58,994 bases of DNA from Chlorobiota bacterium (GTDB lineage Bacteria > Bacteroidota > Ignavibacteria > OLB7): NCBI GenBank assembly GCA_028287785.1, contig JAQBOZ010000026.1:1-58994 (forward strand), given 5' to 3'. Positions within the stretch are counted from its first letter, which is position 1; the number at the start of each line of letters is the position of its first letter. Shown one piece after another: positions 25,449-35,753 of the stretch. The position numbers and the translations under genes were made by a program. Below the pieces are notes generated by a model, which was not told where the DNA came from, did no database searches, and saw only the letters and a list, made by a program, of their open reading frames with translations.

Positions 25449-27716
25449 TCAGGCCCGGCGGACGCGCCGCTCCGGCGTCTTCCGGAGACGGAGGGAGTTG
25501 GAGACGACGCTCACGGAGCTGAGAGCCATCGCCGCGCCGGCGATCATCGGATCGAGAAGGCCGAACGCCGCCAGCGGAATGCCGACGATATTATAGATGA
25601 ATGCCCAGAAGAGATTCTGGCGGATGATCCGCATCACGCGTCGTGAAAGCTCGATAGCCTCCGGGACGCGGGCGATCTCCCCCCCCACGATCGTCACGTC
25701 GGCGGTCGCCATCGCCACGTCGGTGCCGGTCGCCATTGCGATGCCGAGATCCGCGGCGGCCAGCGCGGGGGCATCGTTGACGCCATCGCCGACCATCGCC
25801 ACCCCTCCTGAATCGCGCCGGAGGCTTCTGACGCGATCCGCCTTCTCATGCGGCAGCACGCCGGCGATCACCTCCCCGATCCCCAGCTCCGCGCCGACGG
25901 CGTTCGCCACCGCTGCCGAATCCCCCGTCAGCATCACCGTGGCGATCCCCGCCGAAGCCAGCGCCCGTATCGCCCCGGCCGCCGAGGCTTTCACCGTATC
26001 GGCAACCGCGATCATGCCGGCCGGCTCGCCATCGATCTCCACGATGACCGGGCTGGAACCGGCGGGAATATCGTCAATGCTCTTCATGCCGTTCACCCGG
26101 CCCGGACGGGCAACACGGACGAGATGCCCATCGACAATGCCCCGCACCCCCATGCCGGTTTCCGAAAGGAACTCCCTCACCGGAGCGCGCCTGATGTTTC
26201 CGGCATCGGCATGGCGGATGATGGCCCTGGCGATGGGATGTTCGGAGCGCTCCTCGACCGAGGCGGCCAGACGGATGATCTCCTCCCCTGGCATGGCGCC
26301 GAGCGCCATCACCGCAACCACTTCGGGGGTCCCGTTGGTCAGCGTGCCGGTCTTGTCGAAGACCACCGTGGTTATCGCGCCGGCCCGTTCGAGCGCGGCG
26401 GCATTTCTGATGAGAATCCCCCGCTCGGCGCCGTTTCCCGTTCCGGCGATCACCGCCGTCGGCACGGCCAGCCCCATGGCGCAGGGGCATGCGATCACCA
26501 GCACCGCAACGGCGTTGATCAGCGCCGTTGCCACCCCCGCATGTCCGATCGCGAGCCAGCCGGCAAACGTCAGCAGAGCGATGCCGATCACCACCGGGAC
26601 GAAGACCGCGGCGACGCGATCGGCCAGACGCTGGATAGGCGCCTTCGATGCCTGGGCATCGCGCACGGCGCGGATGATGGAGGCAACCGCGGTTTCATCG
26701 CCGACGGCATCGGCGCGCATCGTGAAGGAGCCTGTAGAGTTCAACGTGCCGCCAAGCACGGCGGCGCCGGGGAGCTTCTCCACCGGCATCGATTCGCCGG
26801 TCATCATCGATTCATCCAGCGCCGAGGCCCCTTCCAGAAGCGTCCCATCCACCGGCACGCTCTCCCCCGGCCGGACCATCAGCAGATCTCCCACATGAAG
26901 AAACTCGATCTCGACATCGGTCACGGCGAGAGGATCGACGGGGGAAACGCGATGCGCGATGTTCGGCAGAAGCGAGACGATGCGGGAGATCGCGTCGGAT
27001 GTATGCGCCATCGCCCTGGCCTCCAGCCAGCGACCCAGAAGCACCAGCGCCACGACGACCGCGGCCGTATCGAAATAGACAGTATTCCCGGAAACGCCAT
27101 GAAGCGCGCCGGGAGCGAAGATGATGATCGAGCTGAGGATGAACGCCGCGCCCGTGCCGACCGCGACGAGCGTGTTCATATCGGCGGCGAGATGGCGCGC
27201 GCTCCTGGCGGCCAGAATGAAGAAATCCCGCCCGGAGTAGAGGAGCACAACGCTCGTCAGCATGAACTGGATGATGTTGAGCAGATCCATCCGCCGCATC
27301 GCGAAGCCGGAGAGGCCGGGAAGGATCATCGGCAACATCGAGATAAGCATCACGGCCGCCGCGGCCGGGGCGGCCACGAGGAACTTCCGCCTAGCGGCGC
27401 GGACATGCTCCGTCCGTTCGCGCTCGATATCCCCCTGCTGCTCCCGCTCGATCACCCGTGCGCCATAGCCGGCACGATCGACACGATCGCTCAACGCGGC
27501 GGTATCGACATCCGGCCGGGCCTTGACCCGAGCGCGATTTGTTGCCAGGTTCACCACCACATCCTCCACCCCATCCACCTTCCGCAGAGCCTTCTCCACG
27601 CGGGAGACGCAACTGGCACATGTCATCCCCTCGATCGCCAGATCGATCCTGCGCGCCGGCGCGCCGGCGGATGCCCCGGCAGCGACGGCGGTTTCGGAAA
27701 TCCCTTCCTGTATCAT
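25449..27716 (-). CDS. copA: copper-translocating P-type ATPase
   Basis: This 755-residue P1B-type ATPase exports copper(I) across the inner membrane. It has one N-terminal heavy-metal domain (MTCASCVSRVEKAL, about residues 31-44), eight transmembrane helices, the CPC metal site (VIACPCAMGLAVPTA), the phosphorylated DKTGTLTNG, the SEHPIARAI motif, and the hinge VGDGVNDAPALAAADLGIAM. The seventh and eighth helices carry YN and MALSSVSV, the Cu(I) signature of the P1B-1 subgroup. No copper regulator or chaperone gene is adjacent. Confidence 0.95.
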   Translation of the reverse strand: MIQEGISETAVAAGASAGAPARRIDLAIEGMTCASCVSRVEKALRKVDGVEDVVVNLATNRARVKARPDVDTAALSDRVDRAGYGARVIEREQQGDIERERTEHVRAARRKFLVAAPAAAAVMLISMLPMILPGLSGFAMRRMDLLNIIQFMLTSVVLLYSGRDFFILAARSARHLAADMNTLVAVGTGAAFILSSIIIFAPGALHGVSGNTVYFDTAAVVVALVLLGRWLEARAMAHTSDAISRIVSLLPNIAHRVSPVDPLAVTDVEIEFLHVGDLLMVRPGESVPVDGTLLEGASALDESMMTGESMPVEKLPGAAVLGGTLNSTGSFTMRADAVGDETAVASIIRAVRDAQASKAPIQRLADRVAAVFVPVVIGIALLTFAGWLAIGHAGVATALINAVAVLVIACPCAMGLAVPTAVIAGTGNGAERGILIRNAAALERAGAITTVVFDKTGTLTNGTPEVVAVMALGAMPGEEIIRLAASVEERSEHPIARAIIRHADAGNIRRAPVREFLSETGMGVRGIVDGHLVRVARPGRVNGMKSIDDIPAGSSPVIVEIDGEPAGMIAVADTVKASAAGAIRALASAGIATVMLTGDSAAVANAVGAELGIGEVIAGVLPHEKADRVRSLRRDSGGVAMVGDGVNDAPALAAADLGIAMATGTDVAMATADVTIVGGEIARVPEAIELSRRVMRIIRQNLFWAFIYNIVGIPLAAFGLLDPMIAGAAMALSSVSVVSNSLRLRKTPERRVRRA

Positions 27717-27920
27717 AATTCCCTCAAGTTAGCAGAGTTGCCCGACTTCAACGGTTGAACTTTGTCAGAGCGTTTCACGGGAAGACCAAATCGGCCTCCT
27801 TCAGCCGGCCGGTGGCCGATACCCTTGCTCCTGATAATAGACGGCCAGCCTCCCCACCCGGTAACGCGATGACGAACGATTACCGATAGGCGGCACCGCA
27901 CGCCGGAACTGAAACGCAAA

Positions 27921-27953
27921 GCGCGCCATCCGGCATTGAGCCGAATGACGCGC
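27921..27953 (-). terminator. hairpin terminator of the T9SS-tail protein gene
   Basis: The arms GCGCGCCATCCGGC (27921-27934) and GCCGAATGACGCGC (27940-27953) pair with two wobble positions around a 5-nt loop. On the minus strand the sequence after the stem is moderately T-rich. It lies 24 bp past the stop of the minus-strand secreted protein gene. Confidence 0.7.
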
Positions 27954-27977
27954 CTGATCCTCCCTGCGTGACTATCG

Positions 27978-29138
27978 TTACTTCATCAGCACCAGCCGCA
28001 TCGTCATTACCCGGCCGCCGGCCTCCAGCCGGGCGAAATAGGTGCCAGCCGGAAGCCCGGTGGCATCGAAGGGAACCTGATGCGCGCCGGCCTCCAGATC
28101 GCCATCGACAAGCCGCGAGACCTGGCCCCCGAGCGCATCGGCGACGGTGAGACGAACATGCGCGGCGTGTCCCAGAGCAACATGAAGGGTCGTGATGTTC
28201 TGAAATGGGTTCGGGGCGCCGGTCAGCACCGGCGAGGTTATCGAGACCCGTCCGCGCTCATCCTCCACTCCGCTTGCCGGGTCCCTGACAATCACGCGCA
28301 GCTTGATGACGGAGACCTTGCCATCGCTCGTAAAGAACCTGATGGTCACCGTGCGCGATTTCGGCGTCTGGGTGACGGGGATGTAGCTCAGATCCACCGG
28401 GATGGTATCCCCGGCCTTGATCGAAAAGGACCCCTTCGGCGCATAGACCGTAAAGCGATCGTCTCCAAGCACGCCATCGGTAACGATCTGCGTTACGTAG
28501 ATCGAATCGCAGGAGGTGAGATAGACGTTGTCCAGCCCGTTGGCGCCGAACCGGACGCTGTCGTATACGCTGACCGAATCGGTCAGGAAGAGCGTATCCT
28601 GAATCAGCACGCGATCGTAGGTGACGGCAAATGTGCTGGCGCTGGAGTAGACGGTATCGATGCGCGTGGAGAGAAACCCAAGCCCCGGCTTCGCGTCGGC
28701 GACGTGCATCGTAAACTGCGCCTGCGTGGTAAGCGGGACCGAGTCCTGATCCATATGATAGTAGATATTGACCAGGATGCTCCTGGTCCCCGTTGCTCCG
28801 GGGATGAACGAAAAGCCGGCAAACGAGATGCTCCCCGCCGACAGCGTTTTTCCGTTCACATAATGCCAGAGAATGGGGTTCAGATAAAGCGCCCCGGAAC
28901 CGGGATCGATATTGGATGTGAAGTCGATCGTATCGCCGCTGGCAATCGCGGAATCGATGATCAGATCGGTGGTTCCGATGTTCATCATGTCGAACGGCAC
29001 GGTCACGGTCTGCGCGATATCGCCGCAGAGGATAAGCGGCTGCGTCCGCTCCGATGAGGGCACCACAAGCTGTGCGTGAAGCAGCGATACGCCCAGAAAA
29101 AGGAAGGCGATAATGCAGAGAGTCGTTGTTTTCTTCAT
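27978..29138 (-). CDS. secreted protein of unknown function with T9SS-type tail
   Basis: This 386-residue protein starts at ATG 29138 with a signal peptide (KKTTTLCIIAFLFLGVSLLH). The middle has beta-rich, choice-of-anchor-like segments, for example SRTVTIRFFTSDGKVSVIKL and several 'SVYDSVRFG'-type strands. It ends in a clear sorting domain: GAPNPFQNITTLHVALGHAA, then LPAGTYFARLEAGGRVMTM. The frame stays open for 90 more codons upstream, but only this ATG gives an export signal. It is not in an operon with its neighbours. Function unknown beyond probable surface location. Confidence 0.75.
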   Translation of the reverse strand: MKKTTTLCIIAFLFLGVSLLHAQLVVPSSERTQPLILCGDIAQTVTVPFDMMNIGTTDLIIDSAIASGDTIDFTSNIDPGSGALYLNPILWHYVNGKTLSAGSISFAGFSFIPGATGTRSILVNIYYHMDQDSVPLTTQAQFTMHVADAKPGLGFLSTRIDTVYSSASTFAVTYDRVLIQDTLFLTDSVSVYDSVRFGANGLDNVYLTSCDSIYVTQIVTDGVLGDDRFTVYAPKGSFSIKAGDTIPVDLSYIPVTQTPKSRTVTIRFFTSDGKVSVIKLRVIVRDPASGVEDERGRVSITSPVLTGAPNPFQNITTLHVALGHAAHVRLTVADALGGQVSRLVDGDLEAGAHQVPFDATGLPAGTYFARLEAGGRVMTMRLVLMK

Positions 29139-29390
29139 AAATCCGCTCGTGAGTGTAATAGCGTTCAGAGTCCGAACCGGGAAATCCGGAGAGATTCCCC
29201 CCGGCAGGCGAGGCTCCTGGGGCCGCTGGACAGCCCCGTCCCGACAACGGCGGTGGTAAAACTCCCGGAGCGGCCAAATGTTACGCTCCGGGCAATATTC
29301 CCGCAACCGAATCGGTGTTGATCGATAAAAAATCTCCCGCCGCCAGCCCGCCGGTTGCGTTACCGATCCGGGGTGGGTATGTTGAATGAT

Positions 29391-30287
29391 ATGAAAATCG
29401 GTGCTCATACATCAGTTGCCGGCGGCCTTCATCTGGCCGTGGGGCGTTCGCGGCTCTTCAACGGCACGGCGATGCAGATATTCTCGAAGAACAACAGCCG
29501 CTGGACGGCTCCCCCGCTCTCCGATGAGGCGGTTGCCGCGTGGCATGACGCGGCCGGCGCGTTCCCGCTGGATTCCGTCGCCATTCACGATTCCTATCTT
29601 ATCAACCTCTGCTCTCCCGACCCGGTCACATTTGCCCGTTCGCTGGATGCCTTTATCGACGAGCACCGGAGAGCGGCGCAGCTTGGGATCAGGCTGCTGA
29701 ACTTTCACCCCGGCGCGGCGGTGGGACGGGACCGGGGGTCGGCGGTGGAGATCGTTGCCGCGCGGATCAACATGGCCCACGAGGCCACGAAGGATCTGGA
29801 TACCATCTCGGTGATCGAGACCACCGCAGGACAGGGAAGCACGCTCGGATATCGCTTCGATGAGATCGCGGCGATCATCGGCGACATCGATGACGGCAAC
29901 CGGGTGGCAGTCTGCATCGATACATGCCATATCTTCGCGGCGGGATATGACATCAGAACCGAGCGCGGCTACGATGAGGCGATGGAGGAATTCGACGGCA
30001 TGATCGGCATCGAAAAGCTGGCGTTGATGCATCTGAACGATTCGAAGGCGGAGTTCGGCTCGCGCGTGGACCGTCACGAGCATATCGGCAGGGGGCGGAT
30101 CGGCGAGACGGCGTTCAGGATGGTGATGTCGGACGGCAGGCTGGCGATGATACCGAAGGTGATCGAGACGCCGAAGGGAAAGGATCTGCGGGAGGATGTG
30201 GAGAATATCGCCCTTCTCAGAAGCTTTATCCCCGATGGCCTGACATCGGAATGCGAGGCCGGCGCGACGGCCACGATCGATCAGTAA
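29391..30287 (+). CDS. nfo: endonuclease IV (AP endonuclease)
   Basis: This 298-residue protein cuts DNA at abasic sites in base excision repair. The family's metal ligands are visible in NFHPGAAVG, VIETTAGQGS, CIDTCHIFAAGYD, LMHLNDSKAEFGSRVDRHEH and PKVIETPKG. The N-terminus MKIGAHTSVAGGL and IFSKNNSRW are typical. I chose ATG 29391; ATG 29379 four codons earlier is possible. Its C-terminus has an extra Ala/Thr-rich tail of about 10 residues. Confidence 0.95.
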   Translation: MKIGAHTSVAGGLHLAVGRSRLFNGTAMQIFSKNNSRWTAPPLSDEAVAAWHDAAGAFPLDSVAIHDSYLINLCSPDPVTFARSLDAFIDEHRRAAQLGIRLLNFHPGAAVGRDRGSAVEIVAARINMAHEATKDLDTISVIETTAGQGSTLGYRFDEIAAIIGDIDDGNRVAVCIDTCHIFAAGYDIRTERGYDEAMEEFDGMIGIEKLALMHLNDSKAEFGSRVDRHEHIGRGRIGETAFRMVMSDGRLAMIPKVIETPKGKDLREDVENIALLRSFIPDGLTSECEAGATATIDQ

Positions 30288-30357
30288 GTTCAAGTTTTCC
30301 TGAAGCGCGGCGATCTTTCCAGGTCGCCTGCACACAGGCTCTTATCCCCGGGGACCG

Positions 30358-30873
30358 ATGGAGCACGAACGGAACCACGACCGCGAGCTGATACGGGACT
30401 ACCGTCTGAAGCGCCTTCAGCGCTCGGCGGAGTACGCGCTGCTCGCCACGATGCACATCTTCTTCCTCCTGGCATTCCGGGAGTACTACCGCTGGTGGAT
30501 GGCGATTATGCTGGCGGCGGTGATGTTCGGGATGAACTTTCAGTTGACGCAGCTCCGCGAGGGACGCCGCACATCCGGCGTGCACGACCGCCAGAGGATC
30601 AAGGCGGATGTGTTCGAGTCGATCCTCTTCCTGATGTTCATCGTGATCATCTCCGCCGGCGGCCTGCTCAGGAACTGGCTTCATGTAAGCGATCAGGAAT
30701 ATCTGGCGTACGTCGCGGCCATCCTCGGCGGATTGTTCCTGGCCGGGATGGCGGGAGAGGTCTACTGGCAGTTCTGGAATTTCCCGGAGCTGGAGGAGGA
30801 GAGCCGCAGCAATTACATCGCCAACCTCAAGCGCACCATCATCCTCCCCTACACGTTCTCCCGAAAACGTTGA
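30358..30873 (+). CDS. four-helix membrane protein, unknown function
   Basis: This 171-residue protein has a charged N-terminus and four predicted transmembrane helices, around residues 26-46 (YALLATMHIFFLLAFREYYR), 48-63 (WMAIMLAAVMFGMNF), 87-105 (ESILFLMFIVIISAGGLLRN) and 118-138 (YLAYVAAILGGLFLAGMAGE). I do not recognise a family. It lies 70 bp after nfo and about 220 bp before gmhA on the same strand. Confidence 0.65.
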   Translation: MEHERNHDRELIRDYRLKRLQRSAEYALLATMHIFFLLAFREYYRWWMAIMLAAVMFGMNFQLTQLREGRRTSGVHDRQRIKADVFESILFLMFIVIISAGGLLRNWLHVSDQEYLAYVAAILGGLFLAGMAGEVYWQFWNFPELEEESRSNYIANLKRTIILPYTFSRKR

Positions 30874-31099
30874 CCATCCGCCGCCGGTCACGTCGCGATA
30901 CGAATTGTTGTCTCACAACGTGCGGGGCGGGACGCGGAAGGTTCGTAGATTGGGGGGTCGATTGGGAGCGCCACGGCTTTCGGGCGTCCGGGGCCTGATG
31001 ATCTCCCGCACGGCAACCGCCGCTGACGATCTCCTTTCGGTTTTCTGGAGCCCTCGCCGCGCATCTCCGTTTCTCTCTTCTGGTTATCTTGCCGGTTCA

Positions 31100-31687
31100 A
31101 TGAACATTTCGGAATTCTACGATCACTCACTCCGCGAAAGCGTCGAGGTTAAAGAGCGGACGATCGATGCATGCCGTGACGATGTCTTCAGCGCCATCGA
31201 GCTTATCACGGCGGCCTATCGCGGCGGCGGCAAGGTGCTGTTCTGCGGCAACGGCGGAAGCGCGGCGGACAGCCAGCATCTCGCCACCGAGCTGATGATC
31301 CGTCTGAACCACGACATCAACCGGCCGGCGCTGGGCGCCATCTCCCTCTGCACCGATCCATCGAACGTCACCGCGTGCGGCAACGATCTCGGCTTCGAGC
31401 AGATCTTCGCCCGCAATGTGGAGGGGCTCGGCTCACGGGGAGATATCCTTGTCGGGATATCCACCAGCGGCCGGTCGCGCAACGTTGTGCTGGCCGTGGA
31501 AGCGGCTCGCCGCAAGGGGATGCGGGTGATCTGCCTGCTCGGCGGCACCGGAGGAGATCTGAAGGCCATCTCCGATGTTGCCATCGTGGTTCCATCCTCC
31601 AACGCCCAGCGGATTCAGGAAGCGCATATCACCCTCGGCCACATCATCTGCGAATCAGTCGAACAACTGCTCCACGGAGAATCATGA
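31100..31687 (+). CDS. gmhA: phosphoheptose isomerase
   Basis: This 195-residue SIS-domain enzyme converts sedoheptulose 7-phosphate to D-glycero-D-manno-heptose 7-phosphate, the first step of LPS-core or S-layer heptose synthesis. Typical segments are FCGNGGSAADSQHLATELM, GISTSGRSRNVVLAVEAARR and AHITLGHIICESVEQLL. I chose the internal ATG at 31100, since the upstream part of the open frame lacks homology. Its stop overlaps the ATG of the next gene by 4 bp. Confidence 0.93.
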   Translation: MNISEFYDHSLRESVEVKERTIDACRDDVFSAIELITAAYRGGGKVLFCGNGGSAADSQHLATELMIRLNHDINRPALGAISLCTDPSNVTACGNDLGFEQIFARNVEGLGSRGDILVGISTSGRSRNVVLAVEAARRKGMRVICLLGGTGGDLKAISDVAIVVPSSNAQRIQEAHITLGHIICESVEQLLHGES

Positions 31688-33534
31688 TCAGGCGCCTAGC
31701 GGTTACCACAGCCATCCTCTTCCTCCTGGCGAACGCCACCCGGACCGACACGTTCCGCAGCAGCGCCGTGGCCCGGCAGCAGCTCCCCGACTCCACGCGT
31801 CGCGGCCCGCTCCCGCAGGCGGATTCGCTTCATGCGCTGGAACGGCTTGCGGGCGATATCGGCACGTTGATCGATCTGCCGGCCGAGATGAAGGCCGGAA
31901 AGGTCGGCGTGGAGGTGCGTTCGCTGACGACGGGCAAAATTCTCTACCGGGCAAACTCCGACAAGCCGCTTACGCCGGCATCGAACACGAAGGTCGTCAC
32001 CACGTTCACGGCGCTCTCGGAGCTTGGACCGAACTATAATGTCAGGACCATCGTGGCATCCGATGGCAGCCCGTTCGGCGGCCTGGTTCATGGAAATCTT
32101 TATGTGAAGGGATATGGCGATCCGTTCCTCTCGATCAACGAGATCGACGCGCTGATCGACGGCGTAGTCAACTCGGGGATCAAGCAGATCGACGGGAATA
32201 TCGTGGGGGATGGGACGTTTTTCGATAACAAGACCGAACGGACCGAGTACAGTGGCGATGCCGATCCGGTGGAGAATCTCCCGCCGATCGAGGCGCTGAC
32301 GATCGACCGGGGCGGGTTCACCGTGGTGATATCATCACCACGCACCCCCGACTCCCCGTGCAATGTCCAGACGTTCCCCCATTCCTACGCGTTCCAGATC
32401 GACAACTCCGCCGTGAGCGCAGCGGCACGCGCCGTAGCCCCCCGTCGCGGCAGACGACGCGCCGACCTCCCCGAGCCTCTCCCCGGCACACGCCCGGCCG
32501 ACGATCAGCGCCAGCTCTACGGCGACGAATGGCCGGCCGCCGGTGGTACTGAACTGAACCAGCGGCATCCGGCAAAAAAGGCGCCGGTGGTGGTTTCTAA
32601 AAAGGCGGGTGCAACAAAGAAGGTGGTGACTCCGAAGAAGGTGGTCGCCAGGGCGGAGGTAAAGCCGAAGAAGACCGCGCCGAAGGCAGCGGTTGCAGCC
32701 CCCAGGGAGGAGCCGCGCGCGGCATCGCCGGGGCGCGGACCGTTGAAGGTTTCAATGAGCGCGGGAGAGAATGGTCGCCAGATCATTACGGTTACCGGAA
32801 GCCTTCCCCCCAACCGCACAGTAAGCTATCATTACCGGATGAAGAACCCGCCGCTGGTGATTGCCGGCATGGTCTACGATCGTCTCCGGTCGCACGGCAT
32901 TCAGATCAGCGGAGGAATCATGGCGGGGCAGACGCCGGCCAGGAGCAGGGTAATCGCGGAGGCTGGGCGGCCGTTGCTTGAGATTCTTCACTTTGTGATG
33001 AAAAATAGCAATAACTTTCTGGCCGAATATGTGTTCAAGATGATTGGTGGAGCTGCCGGAGGGCAGCAGGAGACAGCGAAAAAATCGGTTGAGAGGATTG
33101 AGCAGCGGATGGTGATGAACCATGTCCCATTCGGGCGATGCATCATCAACGACGGGTCCGGGCTTTCGCGGGCAAACTGCCTGTCGGCCACGGTTCTTTC
33201 CGGCATACTGGACGCAGCCCACAACGATCGCAAGCTCTTTGACGCCTTCTATTCCGTCATGTCGATCGCCGGGATCGATGGCACGTTACGGCATCGCATG
33301 CGGGGAACATATGCCCAGGGGAACGTTCATGGGAAGACCGGCACGCTCAACAACGTATCGGCGCTGACCGGCTACGTCACCACGCGCGACGGAGAATTTC
33401 TCTGCTTCTCGATGTTGATGAACGGCGGGAATCACGGCGCCTACCGGGCAGCCCAGGATAGAGTTGCCGCGCGGCTTGCGGCCTTCAGCTACACGGCGGC
33501 GCCTCCCGCGATCGCCCCGGCCGAGGGAAAGTAA
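31684..33534 (+). CDS. dacB: D-alanyl-D-alanine carboxypeptidase/endopeptidase (PBP4 family) with basic insertion
   Basis: This 616-residue protein begins at ATG 31684 with a short signal peptide (RRLAVTTAILFLLANATRTD). It carries the penicillin-binding active-site motifs SNTK (SxxK, about residue 103), SNN (in MKNSNNFLAEYVF) and HGKTGTL (KTG). These place it in the peptidase S13 / PBP4 family that trims or cleaves peptidoglycan cross-links. A low-complexity insertion of about 110 residues, rich in Lys, Pro and Ala (KKAPVVVSKKAGATKK, KKVVARAEVKPKKTAP), interrupts the domain between FQIDNSAVSAA and the following LKVSMSAG strand. The gene is coupled to gmhA by a 4-bp overlap. Confidence 0.92.
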   Translation: MIRRLAVTTAILFLLANATRTDTFRSSAVARQQLPDSTRRGPLPQADSLHALERLAGDIGTLIDLPAEMKAGKVGVEVRSLTTGKILYRANSDKPLTPASNTKVVTTFTALSELGPNYNVRTIVASDGSPFGGLVHGNLYVKGYGDPFLSINEIDALIDGVVNSGIKQIDGNIVGDGTFFDNKTERTEYSGDADPVENLPPIEALTIDRGGFTVVISSPRTPDSPCNVQTFPHSYAFQIDNSAVSAAARAVAPRRGRRRADLPEPLPGTRPADDQRQLYGDEWPAAGGTELNQRHPAKKAPVVVSKKAGATKKVVTPKKVVARAEVKPKKTAPKAAVAAPREEPRAASPGRGPLKVSMSAGENGRQIITVTGSLPPNRTVSYHYRMKNPPLVIAGMVYDRLRSHGIQISGGIMAGQTPARSRVIAEAGRPLLEILHFVMKNSNNFLAEYVFKMIGGAAGGQQETAKKSVERIEQRMVMNHVPFGRCIINDGSGLSRANCLSATVLSGILDAAHNDRKLFDAFYSVMSIAGIDGTLRHRMRGTYAQGNVHGKTGTLNNVSALTGYVTTRDGEFLCFSMLMNGGNHGAYRAAQDRVAARLAAFSYTAAPPAIAPAEGK

Positions 33535-34354
33535 CCAAACCGACGGGTTGGGTGTAACATCATGGCCGCGACAATGCTTTATCATCCGTGGCCTTCCGAA
33601 CATGTTCAGCGAACGGCATCCGCGACCGGCGGTGATGCCGGGAAATGGCCCGATGTTGGTTGAAGGTTTGGGCTTTATCAGGCGGCGGCAACGGCGAATC
33701 CTTTTCGCCGTGATGCGGGCTCTTCACGTGGAAGTATTGAAATGCAAGACAGCAATCACCGGATCGAGGCAGGATTACGATGAAATGAGGGAAAAAGCTC
33801 GATATCCGGGAGTACGGTGGTAATAACTTTCTGTAACGAACGGAGGAGGGGGAAAGAATCTTCTTGCCAGTCACGATGGGCATCATGATATTTGCATCCG
33901 AGCTCAACATCCACTGGATCACTCTCCCAATTGATCTCTGAAACGTCCCCTCTCTTGTGAGGGAATCCCTGAAATTTTACATCGCATTCCCACGCAGATG
34001 GAATAATCGCCCGCCTGGCGGCGCGAGCATCTGCCCCTCTACCGGCAGCCTCAGACTTACCGCTGTCCTCGCGGGTATCTCTCGTAGCACGCAAGTGACG
34101 CTGGCGTTCTCCCCCCAACCTTCGGCCGCCCAACGTTCTTGACGCTACGCATATCTTAATTCTCAACATATCTCCGGCATCTCATTCCTTCAGATTCTCG
34201 TGTCGATCCAACTGGTCGATTCCCGAGGTCGCTTCACGCATGGTTCGCTCGGAACCGGCCGGTCGCCAGGAATGCGAAGAGGTATACATATTGCACAGAA
34301 CATAATCACGGCACACAATCACGCCATTGTTTTCCTAACAAGGATCAGGTAAGC
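33535..34354. other. non-coding region upstream of rho
   Basis: About 820 bp lie between dacB and rho. Open frames on both strands here have atypical composition, lack ribosome-binding sites and resemble no family I know. The promoter and leader of rho are expected in the last 150 bp; AAGGATCAGG precedes its ATG. I cannot identify a small RNA or a decayed gene. Confidence 0.45.
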
Positions 34355-35656
34355 ATGTCAACATTAGACGAAGCGGTCAATCCGCTGCTCGATATCGCCG
34401 AGCTTAAGGCGAAGAGAATCGCGGAGTTGACCGAGATCGCAAAAGGCCTTAACGTCCCCGGCTACAGCGATTATCGGAAGCAGGAGCTCATCTTCAAGAT
34501 TCTGGAAGCGCAGACGCAGATGCAGCGCCAGGAAGGAAAAGATAACGGGATCAACTTTTCCCAGGGAGTCCTTGAAGTCCTTTCCGATGGGTACGGCTTC
34601 CTCCGCTCCTCCGATTACAACTATCTCCCGTCGCCGGATGATATTTACGTCTCGCCATCGCAGATCAAGAAGTTCGGCCTTCGCACCGGAGATACCGTCA
34701 GCGGACAGGTTCGCTCGCCGAAAGAGGGCGAGCGATTCTTCGCGCTGCTGAAGGTGGATCAGGTGAACTACCAGTCGCCGGAACTGATGCGCGACCGGAC
34801 GATTTTCGATAACCTTACGCCGCTGTACGCCAACGAGAAGCTCCATCTGGAGACGACCCCCGGCGAGTACTCGATGCGTATCATGGACCTTCTTTCGCCG
34901 ATCGGCAAGGGACAGCGCGGTCTGATCGTCTCCCCGCCAAAGTCGGGTAAGACGGTGCTGCTGCAGAAGCTGGCAAACGCCATCAGCCGGAATCATCCGG
35001 AAGTAAAGCTGATCGTCCTGCTGATCGACGAGCGTCCCGAGGAAGTCACGGACATGGAGCGCTCCGTGCAGGCGGAGGTGATCTCCTCCACGTTCGATGA
35101 GCCGCCCGAGCGGCACGTTCAGGTGGCGGACATGGTTCTGGAGAAGGCCAAGCGACTGGTGGAAGCGAAGTACGATGTGGTGATCCTGCTCGACTCGATC
35201 ACCCGTCTGGCCCGCGCCCACAATACCGTGGTCCCGCACTCCGGCAAGATCCTCTCCGGCGGTGTGGACGCCAACGCGCTCCACAAGCCGAAGCGCTTCT
35301 TCGGCGCCGCGCGTAATATCGAGGAGGGTGGCTCCCTGACGATCATGGCAACCGCCCTTATCGATACCGGGTCGCGCATGGATGAGGTGATCTTCGAGGA
35401 GTTCAAGGGAACCGGCAACATGGAAATCATCCTGGATCGCCGCCTCGCCGATCGCCGCATCTTCCCGGCCTTCGATATCATCCGCTCCGGCACGCGTAAG
35501 GAGGAACTCCTCACCGAGCCGACCGATCTCAACCGGATCTGGATTCTCCGCAAGGTCATCGGCGATATGACGCCGCTGGAGGCGATGGAGTTCCTGCTGG
35601 ACCGCATGCAGGGAACCCGCCAGAACAAGGAGTTCCTGAAGGCGATGAGCTCGTAA
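34355..35656 (+). CDS. rho: transcription termination factor Rho
   Basis: This 433-residue hexameric RNA helicase ends transcription. It has the Rho N-terminal helical domain, the RNA-binding OB fold ([20 protein letters not shown]), Walker A in [17 protein letters not shown], Walker B in [17 protein letters not shown] and the Q/R-loop segment [20 protein letters not shown]. Length is typical. The gene is single and followed by a strong hairpin. Confidence 0.97.
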   Translation: MSTLDEAVNPLLDIAELKAKRIAELTEIAKGLNVPGYSDYRKQELIFKILEAQTQMQRQEGKDNGINFSQGVLEVLSDGYGFLRSSDYNYLPSPDDIYVSPSQIKKFGLRTGDTVSGQVRSPKEGERFFALLKVDQVNYQSPELMRDRTIFDNLTPLYANEKLHLETTPGEYSMRIMDLLSPIGKGQRGLIVSPPKSGKTVLLQKLANAISRNHPEVKLIVLLIDERPEEVTDMERSVQAEVISSTFDEPPERHVQVADMVLEKAKRLVEAKYDVVILLDSITRLARAHNTVVPHSGKILSGGVDANALHKPKRFFGAARNIEEGGSLTIMATALIDTGSRMDEVIFEEFKGTGNMEIILDRRLADRRIFPAFDIIRSGTRKEELLTEPTDLNRIWILRKVIGDMTPLEAMEFLLDRMQGTRQNKEFLKAMSS

Positions 35657-35691
35657 GCCTTCTCGGGCAACGGTTTTGCTGAAACAGCATA

Positions 35692-35724
35692 GGCAGGGGT
35701 CGGACGGTTGTTCCGGCCCCTGCC
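35692..35724 (+). terminator. hairpin after rho
   Basis: GGCAGGGGTCGGA (35692-35704) pairs with TCCGGCCCCTGCC (35712-35724), 13 bp with one wobble and a 7-nt loop. No strong T-run follows. It lies 36 bp past the rho stop and 30 bp before the end of the convergent pirin gene, so it may act in both directions. Confidence 0.65.
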
Positions 35725-35753
35725 TGTGTATGCCATGCTGGTTTCAGGAATCC

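Noticed and set aside
33464-34169. Open frames between dacB and rho as decayed genes
   Set aside because: They start inside other genes or lack start signals, and their composition is atypical of proteins.
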